A stretch of 64,000 bases of DNA, from NCBI RefSeq assembly GCF_030409605.1, contig NZ_JAUFQG010000006.1, forward strand, positions 1,288,478-1,352,477, read 5' to 3'. The number at the start of each line of letters is the position of its first letter. The stretch's first letter is position 1. Origin of the DNA: Simiduia curdlanivorans. GTDB lineage: Bacteria > Pseudomonadota > Gammaproteobacteria > Pseudomonadales > Cellvibrionaceae. Below the pieces are notes generated by a model. That model ran no database searches. It was not told where the DNA came from and was given only the letters and a program-made list of their open reading frames with translations. The position numbers and the translations under genes were made by a program. Positions 36,493-44,839 of this stretch are shown piece after piece.

Positions 36493-38802
36493 ATGAACAA
36501 TGCTTTAATCAAGAAGCCATTGGTAGCCGCCCTAACGGCGCTGGCACTATCAAGCACCACGGGTTACGCACAAGTGCTCGAGGAAGTTGTGGTTACCGCG
36601 CAGAAGCGCCCACAAAGCTTGCAGGATGTACCTGTTTCTATTAATGCCATTGGCGGCGATAAGCTAGCCGAAGGCAACCTGACTACCATGGAAGACGTGA
36701 CCGCCTATGTGCCTAACTTCTCCATGAGCGAAACCGGCATCGGTACTCAGATTTTTATCCGCGGCATCGGCTCGGGCATCAACCAGGCCTTCGAGCAGTC
36801 CGTCGGCACTTATATTGACGGTATTTACTACGGCCGCGCGCAGCTAAGCCGCGCGCCCTTCATGGATTTAGAGCGCATCGAAGTACTGCGCGGCCCACAG
36901 GGCATTCTGTTCGGTAAAAACTCCATCGCTGGCGCCATTAACATGACCACCGCCAAGCCCACCGATGAAATGGAATTAAAAGCTGGCGTGCTCTACGAGC
37001 CAACCTACAACCAGCGCGAAGTCAATTTAGTGGCCTCTGGCCCACTGAGCGATACCGTGCGTGCACGCTTAGCTATCCGCGGTTATAACGACGACGGCTA
37101 TATTGAAAACCAACTGCAAGATCGCGATGAACCCAACCGCGAAGAACGCGCCATTCGCGGCACCATCACGTGGGATGTTACCGAAAGCTTCGATGTCACC
37201 TTGAAAGCCGAGCGCGATACCTTCGACGTAAAAGGCCGCCAAATTGAAATCGTTAAAGAATTACCCCGTGGCGACGGCGTTCAATATGGTCAAATTTTGG
37301 CCCAGCTAACCGGCGACCCACGCATGATGGATAACGAGCTGGATTTCGTGCGTCAAGCCGACTCAGCCGAGTACTCAGATAACACCGTAGACAACGTCAC
37401 CATCACCGCCAATTACGACGCTGGCTTCGCCACCCTGACTTCGGTAACGGGCTGGGCCGGCTACGAGTTCAGTGAAAACTGCGATTGTGATTTCACCGGT
37501 GCCGACGTTTTTAATATCGAATCCAACGAAGAGTATCGTCAGGTTAGCCAAGAGTTCCGTTTAGTATCTCCCGGCGGCGAAACCGTAGACTGGATTGCCG
37601 GCGTGTTCTATCAAGACAACACACTGGATTACAACGAAGCCACTTATTTTTCTGAAACCAGCATCCTCGGTTTATTAGATCCACAGCTGGCTTTAATCCA
37701 AGGCATTAATGTACCCCGTGCTTACGAACAAGATTCAACCGCCGCGGCAATCTTTGCGCAGGCCACTTGGAATATCAACGAAGCTTGGGCGTTAACCCTC
37801 GGCGGTCGCTACACCGAAGAAGAGAAAACCGGTTCGCGCCGCATGAACACGATAAACACGGCAACCGGTCTGGCCGACCCAGTCGCGGCCTTTGTGGTCA
37901 AACAAGCCTTTAACGTAGATACCGAAGAACTGAAAGTACTAGTGCCTAACGCCCCGGGTCACAATCTCGCCGGCGAGCGCGACGAATCGGCGTTCACACC
38001 GTCTGTCTCTTTGCAGTGGATCGCCAACGACGACGTGATGCTTTACTTAAGCGGTTCAACCGGCTTCAAGTCTGGCGGCTTCGATACCCGCGCCAACCAA
38101 GTAACCTCTTTTGAATTCGAAAACGAAGAAGCGGTAACCTACGAGTTCGGTACTAAAACGCGCTTACTCGACGACAGCGCTGAATTGAACGCTGCAGTTT
38201 TCTACACAGAGTACAAAGATCTGCAAACCTCGCAGTTCGACGGCATTTTAGGCTTCACCGTTGGCAACGCGAAAAAAGCCCGCGTACAAGGTGTTGAAAT
38301 CGACGGCCGCATGGCATTACCGTTTAACTTAGTGTGGACTGCCGCTCTGGGTTATTTAGATTTTGAATACTTGGATTTCCAAGACGGCAACTGCTACCAC
38401 GATCAAACCAATCAATCAGCTGCAGGCACCTGTGATTACACTGGCAAAGAAAGCCAGTACACACCAACCTGGAGTGGCTCTACCTCGTTAGATCACAACT
38501 ATGATTTCGGCGAACTAACCCTGCACTCAACCTTGGATTTAACTTACCAAGGCCAGCAGTACATTCACCCAAATCTTGACCCACGCTGGGACTACACACC
38601 CGGCACTAAAGTGAATGGCCGCATCGCGCTGGAAGCGGAGAGCTGGACGGTTGCTTTAGTCGGCAAAAACTTAACCGACAAAGAAACCCTAACCTATGCC
38701 AACACGGCGCCGCTATCTGCTTCAACTTTCCAAACACCGGCTTACTACGGTTTTGTTGAAGCACCACGCACCATCGCAATCCAGGCTAATTACCGCTACT
38801 AA
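36493..38802 (+). CDS. TonB-dependent receptor
   Basis: 769 aa with a signal peptide (AALTALALSSTTGYA), a TonB-box-like LEEVVVTAQKRPQSLQDVPV, a plug domain (VPNFSMSE, IFIRGIGSG, ERIEVLRGPQGILFGKNSIA) and a barrel ending IAIQANYRY. The plug style (AQKRxQSLQDVPVSI) is the one often seen in siderophore or unknown-substrate receptors of marine and sphingomonad bacteria, unlike the maltodextrin receptor at 16-19 kb. A good Shine-Dalgarno (aggagagagag) precedes it. No substrate genes flank it. Confidence 0.9.
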   Translation: MNNALIKKPLVAALTALALSSTTGYAQVLEEVVVTAQKRPQSLQDVPVSINAIGGDKLAEGNLTTMEDVTAYVPNFSMSETGIGTQIFIRGIGSGINQAFEQSVGTYIDGIYYGRAQLSRAPFMDLERIEVLRGPQGILFGKNSIAGAINMTTAKPTDEMELKAGVLYEPTYNQREVNLVASGPLSDTVRARLAIRGYNDDGYIENQLQDRDEPNREERAIRGTITWDVTESFDVTLKAERDTFDVKGRQIEIVKELPRGDGVQYGQILAQLTGDPRMMDNELDFVRQADSAEYSDNTVDNVTITANYDAGFATLTSVTGWAGYEFSENCDCDFTGADVFNIESNEEYRQVSQEFRLVSPGGETVDWIAGVFYQDNTLDYNEATYFSETSILGLLDPQLALIQGINVPRAYEQDSTAAAIFAQATWNINEAWALTLGGRYTEEEKTGSRRMNTINTATGLADPVAAFVVKQAFNVDTEELKVLVPNAPGHNLAGERDESAFTPSVSLQWIANDDVMLYLSGSTGFKSGGFDTRANQVTSFEFENEEAVTYEFGTKTRLLDDSAELNAAVFYTEYKDLQTSQFDGILGFTVGNAKKARVQGVEIDGRMALPFNLVWTAALGYLDFEYLDFQDGNCYHDQTNQSAAGTCDYTGKESQYTPTWSGSTSLDHNYDFGELTLHSTLDLTYQGQQYIHPNLDPRWDYTPGTKVNGRIALEAESWTVALVGKNLTDKETLTYANTAPLSASTFQTPAYYGFVEAPRTIAIQANYRY

Positions 38803-38887
38803 TAGCGGCTAATTAGCCCCCAGTCATCAAGCGGCTTCCTCTTCGAACCGCTTGGTGTTTCTACGCATTGCTGCAGTAGAACCTTCA

Positions 38888-38915
38888 CCCTCGCCCTAAA
38901 AAGCGAGGGTTTTTT
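38888..38915 (+). terminator. Terminator after the TonB receptor
   Basis: A 7-bp perfect stem ccctcgc / gcgaggg with an 8-nt loop is followed by TTTTTT. Confidence 0.85.
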
Positions 38916-38918
38916 ACG

Positions 38919-39372
38919 GCCATGGATGGCCGGTATGCCAGAAAGAGCCATGGATGGCGGTCTGGCTGCTCGATTTCACTCCGGTTCATTTCAAAACACA
39001 AAGCCCTAGGAAGGTGTGCCCGAATCCACTACCTCACCCCGATATATAACCGGCGGTCTGGCTGCCCGATTTCACTCCAATACAATTCAAAACAAAAAGC
39101 CCTAGGAAGGCGGCCCCGAATCCACCACCTCACTCCAATGTTTAACCGGCGTTCTGGCTGCCCGATTTCACTCCGACTCAATTCAATAAACCCGTCGCAG
39201 GAAGGTGTGCCCGAATCCACTACCTCACCCCAATGTTTAACCGGCGGTCTGGCTGACTGATACCACTCCGATACAATTCAAAACAAAAAGCCCTAGGAAG
39301 GTGGCCCCAAGCCCACCACCTCACTCCAATATATAACCAGCGATCTGGCTGCCCGATTTCACTCCACCAATT
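38919..39372. repeat. 96-bp tandem repeat array
   Basis: The phrase tctggctgcccgatttcactcc recurs, with small changes, from 38958, 39054, 39150, 39245 and 39341, giving a period of 95-96 bp and about 4.3 copies. Each unit also holds agccctaggaagg and cgaatccac(t/c)acctcac. The array is preceded by two copies of gccatggatggc (38919, 38947). Because 96 is a multiple of three, frames stay open through it, but the apparent proteins are repetitive and not credible. Confidence 0.85.
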
Positions 39373-39507
39373 TTCCCTTTACCAACCGCTCAAAAACCTC
39401 CCAACCAAAAAGCACAAAATCAGCCAATCGCCTGAATAAATACCCTTAACGACCGGGTGTATGATTCCGCGAGGTAAGCAGTGAGTCAGGCGCCTTGGGT
39501 GCCAGGC

Positions 39508-39601
39508 AATTCCCCCAGCCACTTCACCGCTCCATCAGTGCTATCCTGCACTGAGTCGCTCGCGCCACGTCCCTGTGGCTTGTGAAGTGGCTGGGTGAAT
39601 T
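39508..39601. repeat. 94-bp inverted-repeat element
   Basis: Two 20-base arms (39508-39527 and 39582-39601) are complementary at 19 of 20 positions around a 54-base loop that contains a smaller hairpin. An imperfect direct repeat (tccgcgag..taa....tcaggc) flanks it at about 39466 and 39627. No gene is present between the 96-bp array and the VOC gene. Confidence 0.65.
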
Positions 39602-39886
39602 ACCTTATCAATTGCGTGCAAGGCTCCGCGAGTTAAAGCTTAACTCAGGCCTATTACCAGCTTGAGCTGAGTATTCTCGGGGTATTGATATGTGGATAAC
39701 AGCCGTATTATTTTGCGCCCGATTCTGGGAGTTGTGATAACTTCTTGAAATTAAAGGGGGAGTTGGACTGGTGCACCAGCGCTGCTCTGAATATAAGCCT
39801 TAGAAACGTAATATATTGCGCCACCAAGGAATTGAATAAGGTTGTTATGCCACTTGAACACAAACAATGTCAAACAGGAGAATAAA

Positions 39887-40258
39887 ATGAATCTAGGTGC
39901 ATTTTCCATAAGCCTTACCGTCAAGGATATTGAGGCGTCAAAGAAGTTTTATGAGAAGCTTGGCTTTGAGTCGCTTGGGGGCGATTGTGGACAGGGCTGG
40001 ACAATCCTGAAGAGCGGCGATCATGTGATAGGGTTATTTCAGGGAATGTTCGAAAAAAACATGCTTACATTCAACCCAGGCTGGAACCAATCCGCAGAGA
40101 GCGTTGATAAATTCACAGACGTTAGACAATTGCGAGATGAACTCGTCCGTAGGGGTATAAAAGTTGTGAGCGACGATGCTAAACAAGACACTGGCCCCGG
40201 GAGTATTCTCATAGAGGACCCAGACGGAAACCCAATTTTAATCGATCAACATCGGTAG
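39887..40258 (+). CDS. VOC (glyoxalase/bleomycin-resistance-like) family protein
   Basis: 123 aa from ATG 39887, which has aggag 8 bp upstream; the upstream in-frame start at 39842 lacks this. The vicinal-oxygen-chelate fold is seen in SISLTVKDIEASKKFYEKLG, GQGWTILKSGDHVIGLF and the closing EDPDGNPILIDQH. Members bind metal or small molecules; the substrate is unknown. The base composition is lower in GC than its flanks. Confidence 0.85.
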   Translation: MNLGAFSISLTVKDIEASKKFYEKLGFESLGGDCGQGWTILKSGDHVIGLFQGMFEKNMLTFNPGWNQSAESVDKFTDVRQLRDELVRRGIKVVSDDAKQDTGPGSILIEDPDGNPILIDQHR

Positions 40259-40411
40259 ATTCCGGCACAACAAAGCATTGCACCGGATACGAAGAAGAGT
40301 GGGATATAGAGATTGATAAGGCATAAAATATTATCGGACGAAGGCTAGCATCTAACCAGCCTTCGTAATAACATCCTGCACAATTTCGCACAGAACACTT
40401 CACCTAGCCTG

Positions 40412-40720
40412 GTGAAATTTATCAAGACGATTTACAAACAAAACATGGATAGTTCAACAATGAATACAATTGACACTAAATTACTGCTAAAGACTGACCG
40501 AAAAATAACCCCCCTGATACGTGTACTTGCTGTACCCGTAGCAGCGCTTTTTTTCGTGGCTTTTGCATATCACCTTCAAGCACTTGTTCTTGAGTCACAG
40601 TCTATTTACACAGTTTTCATAAACGCTTTATATTTACTGCTAACCGGCTACTTACTATGGCCATTCTCATACGTTGCAATAAAAGGTAAGTCGCCAAATA
40701 AGTGGCCCCCTTATGAATAA
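40412..40720 (+). CDS. Small two-helix membrane protein, unknown
   Basis: 102 aa from GTG 40412; ATG 40445 or 40460 would give 91 or 86 aa and may be the real start. Two hydrophobic helices (IRVLAVPVAALFFVAFAYHL and INALYLLLTGYLLWPFSYVA) are joined by a short polar loop, and the tail is KSPNKWPPYE. No family recognised. AT-rich like its neighbours. Confidence 0.5.
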   Translation: MKFIKTIYKQNMDSSTMNTIDTKLLLKTDRKITPLIRVLAVPVAALFFVAFAYHLQALVLESQSIYTVFINALYLLLTGYLLWPFSYVAIKGKSPNKWPPYE

Positions 40721-40741
40721 CCTTTCCTAGAAATTGCATAG

Positions 40742-40870
40742 CAGGACCTCCAGAACCAAAGGCAAGAACTTGGAGCAATTGAAATTATCGACGATATTCG
40801 AGAACACATAATAAGCATTGAATACTTCTGTGTACCATCAGTGCAGAGCGGAAAACATGAAGTGCCCTAG
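40742..40870 (+). pseudogene. Possible gene remnant
   Basis: A frame open between TAG at about 40739 and TAG at about 40868 reads QDLQNQRQELGAIEIIDDIR then EHIISIEYFCVPSV, which looks protein-like but has no start codon. It may be the decayed end of a gene. The rest of 40721-41144 shows nothing recognisable. Confidence 0.25.
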
Positions 40871-41144
40871 GTTAATGAAGAGTAAGGTAAAACTTAGGAA
40901 AGCACTCGATAAATGACTATTTTTATCAATTCACATAGTAATAGTAGCTATAACAACGGGCGGAAGAAAGCTTCAGATAATTCTTAGTTAATTTTTAGGG
41001 ATGGCACTCTGCACGAAGAATTATTTTCGCCAGCAGGCAATGGAAAAAAATCCATTCAGATGCAATACCCAATACAAAAAATCCATTCCTGTAAAGTGAC
41101 CACATCAACCTAAACCAACGAATAAGAAACATCGGAACCAAAAT

Positions 41145-41873
41145 ATGAGCAAGAAAGACAATATCGTATCAATGTCAGGCGCCCCAATATTCCGCTATAC
41201 CGATGGCGAGAAGGAGTGGGAGGCAGCAACAGGTGAGGAGTGCATTGAAGAGATTTCAGATCATATTGAACGTCATATTGGCAAGGTTAGCTCGGTGTTT
41301 CACGAGCTATTATCAGATACTGTGCATATAGATATACACCACGTTAAACCAACCGAAGCGCGGCCGTTTCATACCTTAGTAACCTCAGGCATGAGCGACC
41401 TCGCCATGAATGTACCTACAGACGTTAATTCAACGCGTTACATGGAATTAATGGTCACCCTGCCAGAGCATTGGAAAATAGACGACGAATCGTTCAAAGA
41501 CGAAATCTGGTATTGGCCTATCAGGCAGCTGAAATTTTTAGCGCGTTTCCCGCACAAATTCGAAACTTGGTTAGGCTGGGGCCACACTATTCCAAATGGC
41601 AACCCAGCGGAGCCTTTTGCCGACAATACTAAATTGTCAGGTTCTATTATTCTGCCTTCCGTTTATGTACCCGAAGAATTCACCAGCCTGAGAATTAATG
41701 AGAGTAAGGTCATCGAGTTCTTTAGCCTTGTCCCGCTCTATGACGAGGAGATGGAACTAAAGCTAAGTAAGGGTTCCGATCTACTACTCGACAAGTTTGA
41801 TCAGCACCGCATCAATGACCTCATTAGGGTTGATAGGAAGAACGTCGCGAAAAAGCGATATGGACTGTTTTAA
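41145..41873 (+). CDS. Suppressor-of-fused (SUFU) domain protein
   Basis: 242 aa, no signal. It fits the bacterial SUFU domain: FHTLVTSGMSDLAMNVP, YMELMVTLPEHWKID, WPIRQLKFLARFPHKFETWL, GHTIPNG, and FFSLVPLYDEEMELKLSKGS. Bacterial SUFU proteins are often immunity proteins for contact-dependent or polymorphic toxins. No toxin gene is seen beside it, so it may be an orphan immunity gene. It sits in the AT-richer accessory stretch. Confidence 0.88.
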   Translation: MSKKDNIVSMSGAPIFRYTDGEKEWEAATGEECIEEISDHIERHIGKVSSVFHELLSDTVHIDIHHVKPTEARPFHTLVTSGMSDLAMNVPTDVNSTRYMELMVTLPEHWKIDDESFKDEIWYWPIRQLKFLARFPHKFETWLGWGHTIPNGNPAEPFADNTKLSGSIILPSVYVPEEFTSLRINESKVIEFFSLVPLYDEEMELKLSKGSDLLLDKFDQHRINDLIRVDRKNVAKKRYGLF

Positions 41874-41990
41874 TCATTTTAGCTCACACATAAATGAAGT
41901 CATTTAGGTTGATTTCAGCTAATGCGGTTTCGGGTGTCGAGTTTTAATCTCACCCTATTGGTCATAATTTCAACGTCATTTAGAGCTAGC

Positions 41991-42383
41991 CTATGAAGCG
42001 CGGCTATCTCGCATCAGCACATTTAACCTCGCTTGTGCTTTCATTTGATCATCAAGATCTACCAGCTCAATCATTTCACACTCATCTCTGATCATTTCAG
42101 AAATGAGACTCGGGTATTGCCGGCAGTCTTCAGGCCTGTTGAGGTAAATACTGCAGGTATATTTATCTGGAGATGCTGGTGCTTGTTTAGGTGCAAGCTC
42201 GAGAAACGGGCATCTTTCAAGCCTTGCGCCAGATTGAGGATCGAACCATATCTGGTTAGATTTTACATATTTGAAAATGTCTGGATTAAAAATTTCCCAC
42301 AAGTCTATCTCATCTTTTGTGGCCGCAAGATCGGCGCCGCCGTACTTAATACAGCACTTACCGCATTGGTTACAATCCTTCAT
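41991..42383 (-). CDS. YkgJ family cysteine cluster protein
   Basis: 130 aa. The family signature is complete: CNQCGKCCIKYGG at the N-terminus, CPFLE in the middle, and the CSIYLNRPEDCRQYP block. The eight or so conserved Cys are thought to bind zinc or an iron-sulfur cluster. Function unknown. Convergent with the SUFU gene. Confidence 0.9.
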   Translation of the reverse strand: MKDCNQCGKCCIKYGGADLAATKDEIDLWEIFNPDIFKYVKSNQIWFDPQSGARLERCPFLELAPKQAPASPDKYTCSIYLNRPEDCRQYPSLISEMIRDECEMIELVDLDDQMKAQARLNVLMRDSRAS

Positions 42384-42533
42384 AGCTCTCCAATAAAGTG
42401 ATGCGCAACAGGCATAGTAACATTGATGCTGTTATTAAGACTGAGTCTGTTAGTATCAGTGGCATTCAGTCTTTAAGTAAGACTCGTGCCAAAAGCCCAC
42501 GCCCTACTCAATATTCAACTTGGAAAATTACCC

Positions 42534-43249
42534 ATGAGCGCGTTGTTCGAAGAAATCGATAGCCAGCCGTCGCCACTCGGTGAAATATCCCTGCGCCGGC
42601 GAGTCATTCCCATGCTTGGCGAGGAACCCATTTACGAGGTGAAACTGGGCGAAGAATACCTGATGTCAAGCATGTTTGTAGCCGCAGAAGAGGCCTTGTC
42701 CACCTTGGGTCTCGCCGCTGTAGATGGCGACGAGTTAGCGGTGGTTGTCGGTGGCCTCGGGCTGGGTTACACCGCCGTTGCGGCGCTGCGGGATACGCGT
42801 GTAGCGGAACTACTGGTAGTAGACGCGCTGGAAACGGTTATTCAATGGCACCAACAGGAAAAAGTACCGCTCGGCAAGATTTTGAACGCCGACGCTCGCT
42901 CTCGCTATATTCACGGTAGTTTTTTTGATTTAGCCATGGGTCAACCCACCGGCTTTGATCCGGCACAGGCGAACCGTCGGTTCGATGCCATACTGCTAGA
43001 CATAGATCACTCACCAAGCGAATTCTTAAACGACTCAAACCAAGACTTCTATACTGAAGCGCAGTTGCGCCTGATGAAGCAACAGCTAAGATCAGGCGGC
43101 GTGTTTTCCATGTGGTCACAAAACCTACCTGACCCGCAATTTATGGCGTTGTTAGCCAGTGTTTCGACGATGTGAGTTCACACATTATTTCCTTTTACAA
43201 CCCATTTCAAAATAATGAATCCACCAATAGTGTTTATGTTTGCAAATGA
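42534..43249 (+). pseudogene. Spermidine-synthase-like methyltransferase-fold protein, frameshifted near the C-terminus
   Basis: The main frame (start ATG 42534; a GTG-type start at 42486 is possible) has the nucleotide-binding motif VVGGLGLGYTAVAAL, FDAILLDIDHSPSEFL and LRSGGVFSMWSQN, as in spermidine-synthase-like proteins. It stops at 43173-43175 after LLASVSTM. Starting at 43163 in the next frame the sequence reads FDDVSSHIISFYNPFQNNES then TNSVYVCK before TGA at 43247-43249, exactly the family-like ending. Adding one T to the run gtttcg restores a single frame (GTTTTC). So a 1-base deletion, real or a sequencing error, has occurred. Confidence 0.82.
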
Positions 43250-43273
43250 TCTTTATAGCCTAGAGGCCTAGCA

Positions 43274-44005
43274 ATGAAATTCACCTTAGTCTGCGCCCTG
43301 CTACTGGTTGCACCTGTCTCTGTGGCCGACAACTGCAGCTCTCTTAGCACATTAAATTGGATGTTAGGGCACCTCTGAATAACTCCGGCACCACTCTGCG
43401 CGGCCTGGAGCTGTTAGCCGCAAGGCGGGATTCGCAGTTAATGGCTCTAGTCCTTAGCAAGAATTCCAACGCGGCGGATGACGTCTCCAGGCCACGCCCT
43501 TCGGGGCTTGCAGCAGTTTTCGTGCGCTTTGTTGCAACTTCTCGACAGACCCCGGTATGCCTTCGAAGCTGCGCCGCGCTCACAAAAATTGCTGCAAGCC
43601 AGAGAGGTACCGGAGTTATTCAGAGGTGCCCTAGGTTCTTGGGTTGCGCACAGCGGAAAGCAAATCACAACAGAAGCCTGGGCAAGCGCAAGTTCACATA
43701 CCTTTGAAGGCAAAGGCATGAGTTTTTCTGACAATCAGTTAAAAAGCGTGGAATCCTTAAGAATCGTAGAAATGTCTGGCGCTTTGTATTTTATTGCTAA
43801 GGTCAGCCATAATGCGCTACCCGTAGTGCTCAGCCTTACCAGCTGCACGGCAACATCCGCGCGCTTTGAAAACGTAGCGCGCGACTTTCCTAAGCGCATT
43901 CAATATAGCCTCGCTGGCGCAGATCAACTAAGCGCAACTGTTAGCGATGCGGTAAATCAAGGCATTAGCATTAATTTCACGCGCCAAACTGCTAAGGGAA
44001 ACTAA
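43274..44005 (+). pseudogene. DUF6265-like secreted protein gene interrupted by a MITE
   Basis: The 5' part encodes a signal peptide (MKFTLVCALLLVAPVSVADN) and ends in NWMLGH before a stop inside an inserted element (43367-43631). The 3' part resumes as GSWVAHSGKQITTEAWASAS, then MSGALYFIAKVSHNALPVV and so on to TAA at 44003-44005. Removing the element plus one TA restores NWMLGSWVAHSG and a 154-aa protein. The join motif (WMLGSW) and the later ALYFIAKVSHN block suggest the DUF6265 family. Confidence 0.85.
43367..43631. mobile_element. 265-bp MITE-like non-autonomous element
   Basis: The ends are 25-base terminal inverted repeats starting GGGCACCTCTGAATAACTCC, with one mismatch near the inner end. 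The element is flanked by TA on each side (43365-43366 and 43632-43633), consistent with a TA target duplication. No transposase is encoded. TA duplication is typical of IS630/Tc1-mariner and some IS5-group elements; the parent family is not settled. Confidence 0.88.
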
Positions 44006-44154
44006 AGCAGTGTTACTGAACCAATACAACTAAAGGTTTTTAGCTAAAAAAATCTACCAACAAGTGCGCCAGGCGCAGCAGATATTGCCCATCATCCCAA
44101 GATTACGAAAAAGATAGAATACCTCCGCTTTATGCAGATTTTTCAAACATACAG

Positions 44155-44167
44155 TGTAAATTTTTCA
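44155..44167 (+). promoter_or_regulatory. Putative enhancer-binding site (TGTA-N5-TTCA) upstream of the DUF2383 gene
   Basis: TGTAAATTTTTCA, centred about 96 bp before the predicted sigma-54 start site. The same 13-bp pattern occurs upstream of three other sigma-54-type promoters in this window. Confidence 0.55.
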
Positions 44168-44229
44168 CGGCCAATTACATTTTCAGTTGAGCATTCCCGC
44201 ATAGCCTAGCTATTAAGCGCAAACACGGC

Positions 44230-44246
44230 TTGGCACGCATCCTGCA
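44230..44246 (+). promoter_or_regulatory. Sigma-54 promoter of the DUF2383 gene
   Basis: TTGGCACGCATCCTGCA fits the -24/-12 consensus TGGCAC-N5-TTGC with GG and GC exactly 12 bp apart (44232 and 44244). It lies about 125 bp before the start codon. The rest of 44006-44370 shows no gene. Confidence 0.78.
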
Positions 44247-44370
44247 CCTTCAGTTGCAAGAGATGATGCTGCGTATTTTTAAATACCTGTAGATATGTCT
44301 TTCAAGTGGCGGTAGATTAATCGCACTTTTATCGCCAGCGTATTAATTGAACTAGCAAATAGGTGACGTG

Positions 44371-44757
44371 ATGAATGCAGACAATGTAAACAACATCATT
44401 AAAGTACTTAATAGCGGCAAGGATTTTTACCAGCACGCCATTGATAAAGTCGACAACAGCGGCTTGGTGATGGTTTTTCGCTCGATGGTAGACGCCCGCA
44501 ACAATGCATTAATAAAACTGCAGCCCTTTGCTCAAATGACGGACGGCGAGCGCGAAGCGGGCGATAGCTGGGTGGTTAAGGCGCGCGAGGCTTACGCTGA
44601 CTTACGAGCGGCATTAAGCAAAGACCCAGATCACACCTATATTGAACAGCTGGAGGAGGTTGAGGATAAAACGTTAGTGGAACTTAAAACGGCGCTCAAT
44701 AAAACCTCCGAGCCCCTTTATGCGGCTGTGTTAAAAAGAAGTGCACTCGGATATTAA
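44371..44757 (+). CDS. PA2169-family (DUF2383) four-helix-bundle protein
   Basis: 128 aa from ATG 44371, with aggtga just upstream; a GTG 3 bp earlier is possible. The helical pattern (VNNIIKVLNSGKDFYQHAID, FRSMVDARNNALIKLQPFA) and length match DUF2383, a ferritin-like four-helix family linked to stress responses. It is preceded by a sigma-54 promoter and a TGTA-N5-TTCA site. It lies convergent to the phosphorelay operon, which likely controls it. Confidence 0.85.
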   Translation: MNADNVNNIIKVLNSGKDFYQHAIDKVDNSGLVMVFRSMVDARNNALIKLQPFAQMTDGEREAGDSWVVKAREAYADLRAALSKDPDHTYIEQLEEVEDKTLVELKTALNKTSEPLYAAVLKRSALGY

Positions 44758-44839
44758 GCTGTGCCACGACCGGATGTTGAATCTACAAAAAATCACGGCA
44801 TAAAAGCCATCAACCCAAGCTTTAGAGTTTGGAGAAACC

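Noticed and set aside
38922..39260. Open frames of 112 and 63 aa across the 96-bp repeats
   Set aside because: The products are direct translations of the tandem repeat (period 96, divisible by three); composition and repetition do not support real proteins.
39430..42480. Possible integron cassette array
   Set aside because: The small unrelated genes with intergenic hairpins suggested cassettes, but no attC core (RYYYAAC / GTTRRRY) or integrase was found and gene orientation is mixed.
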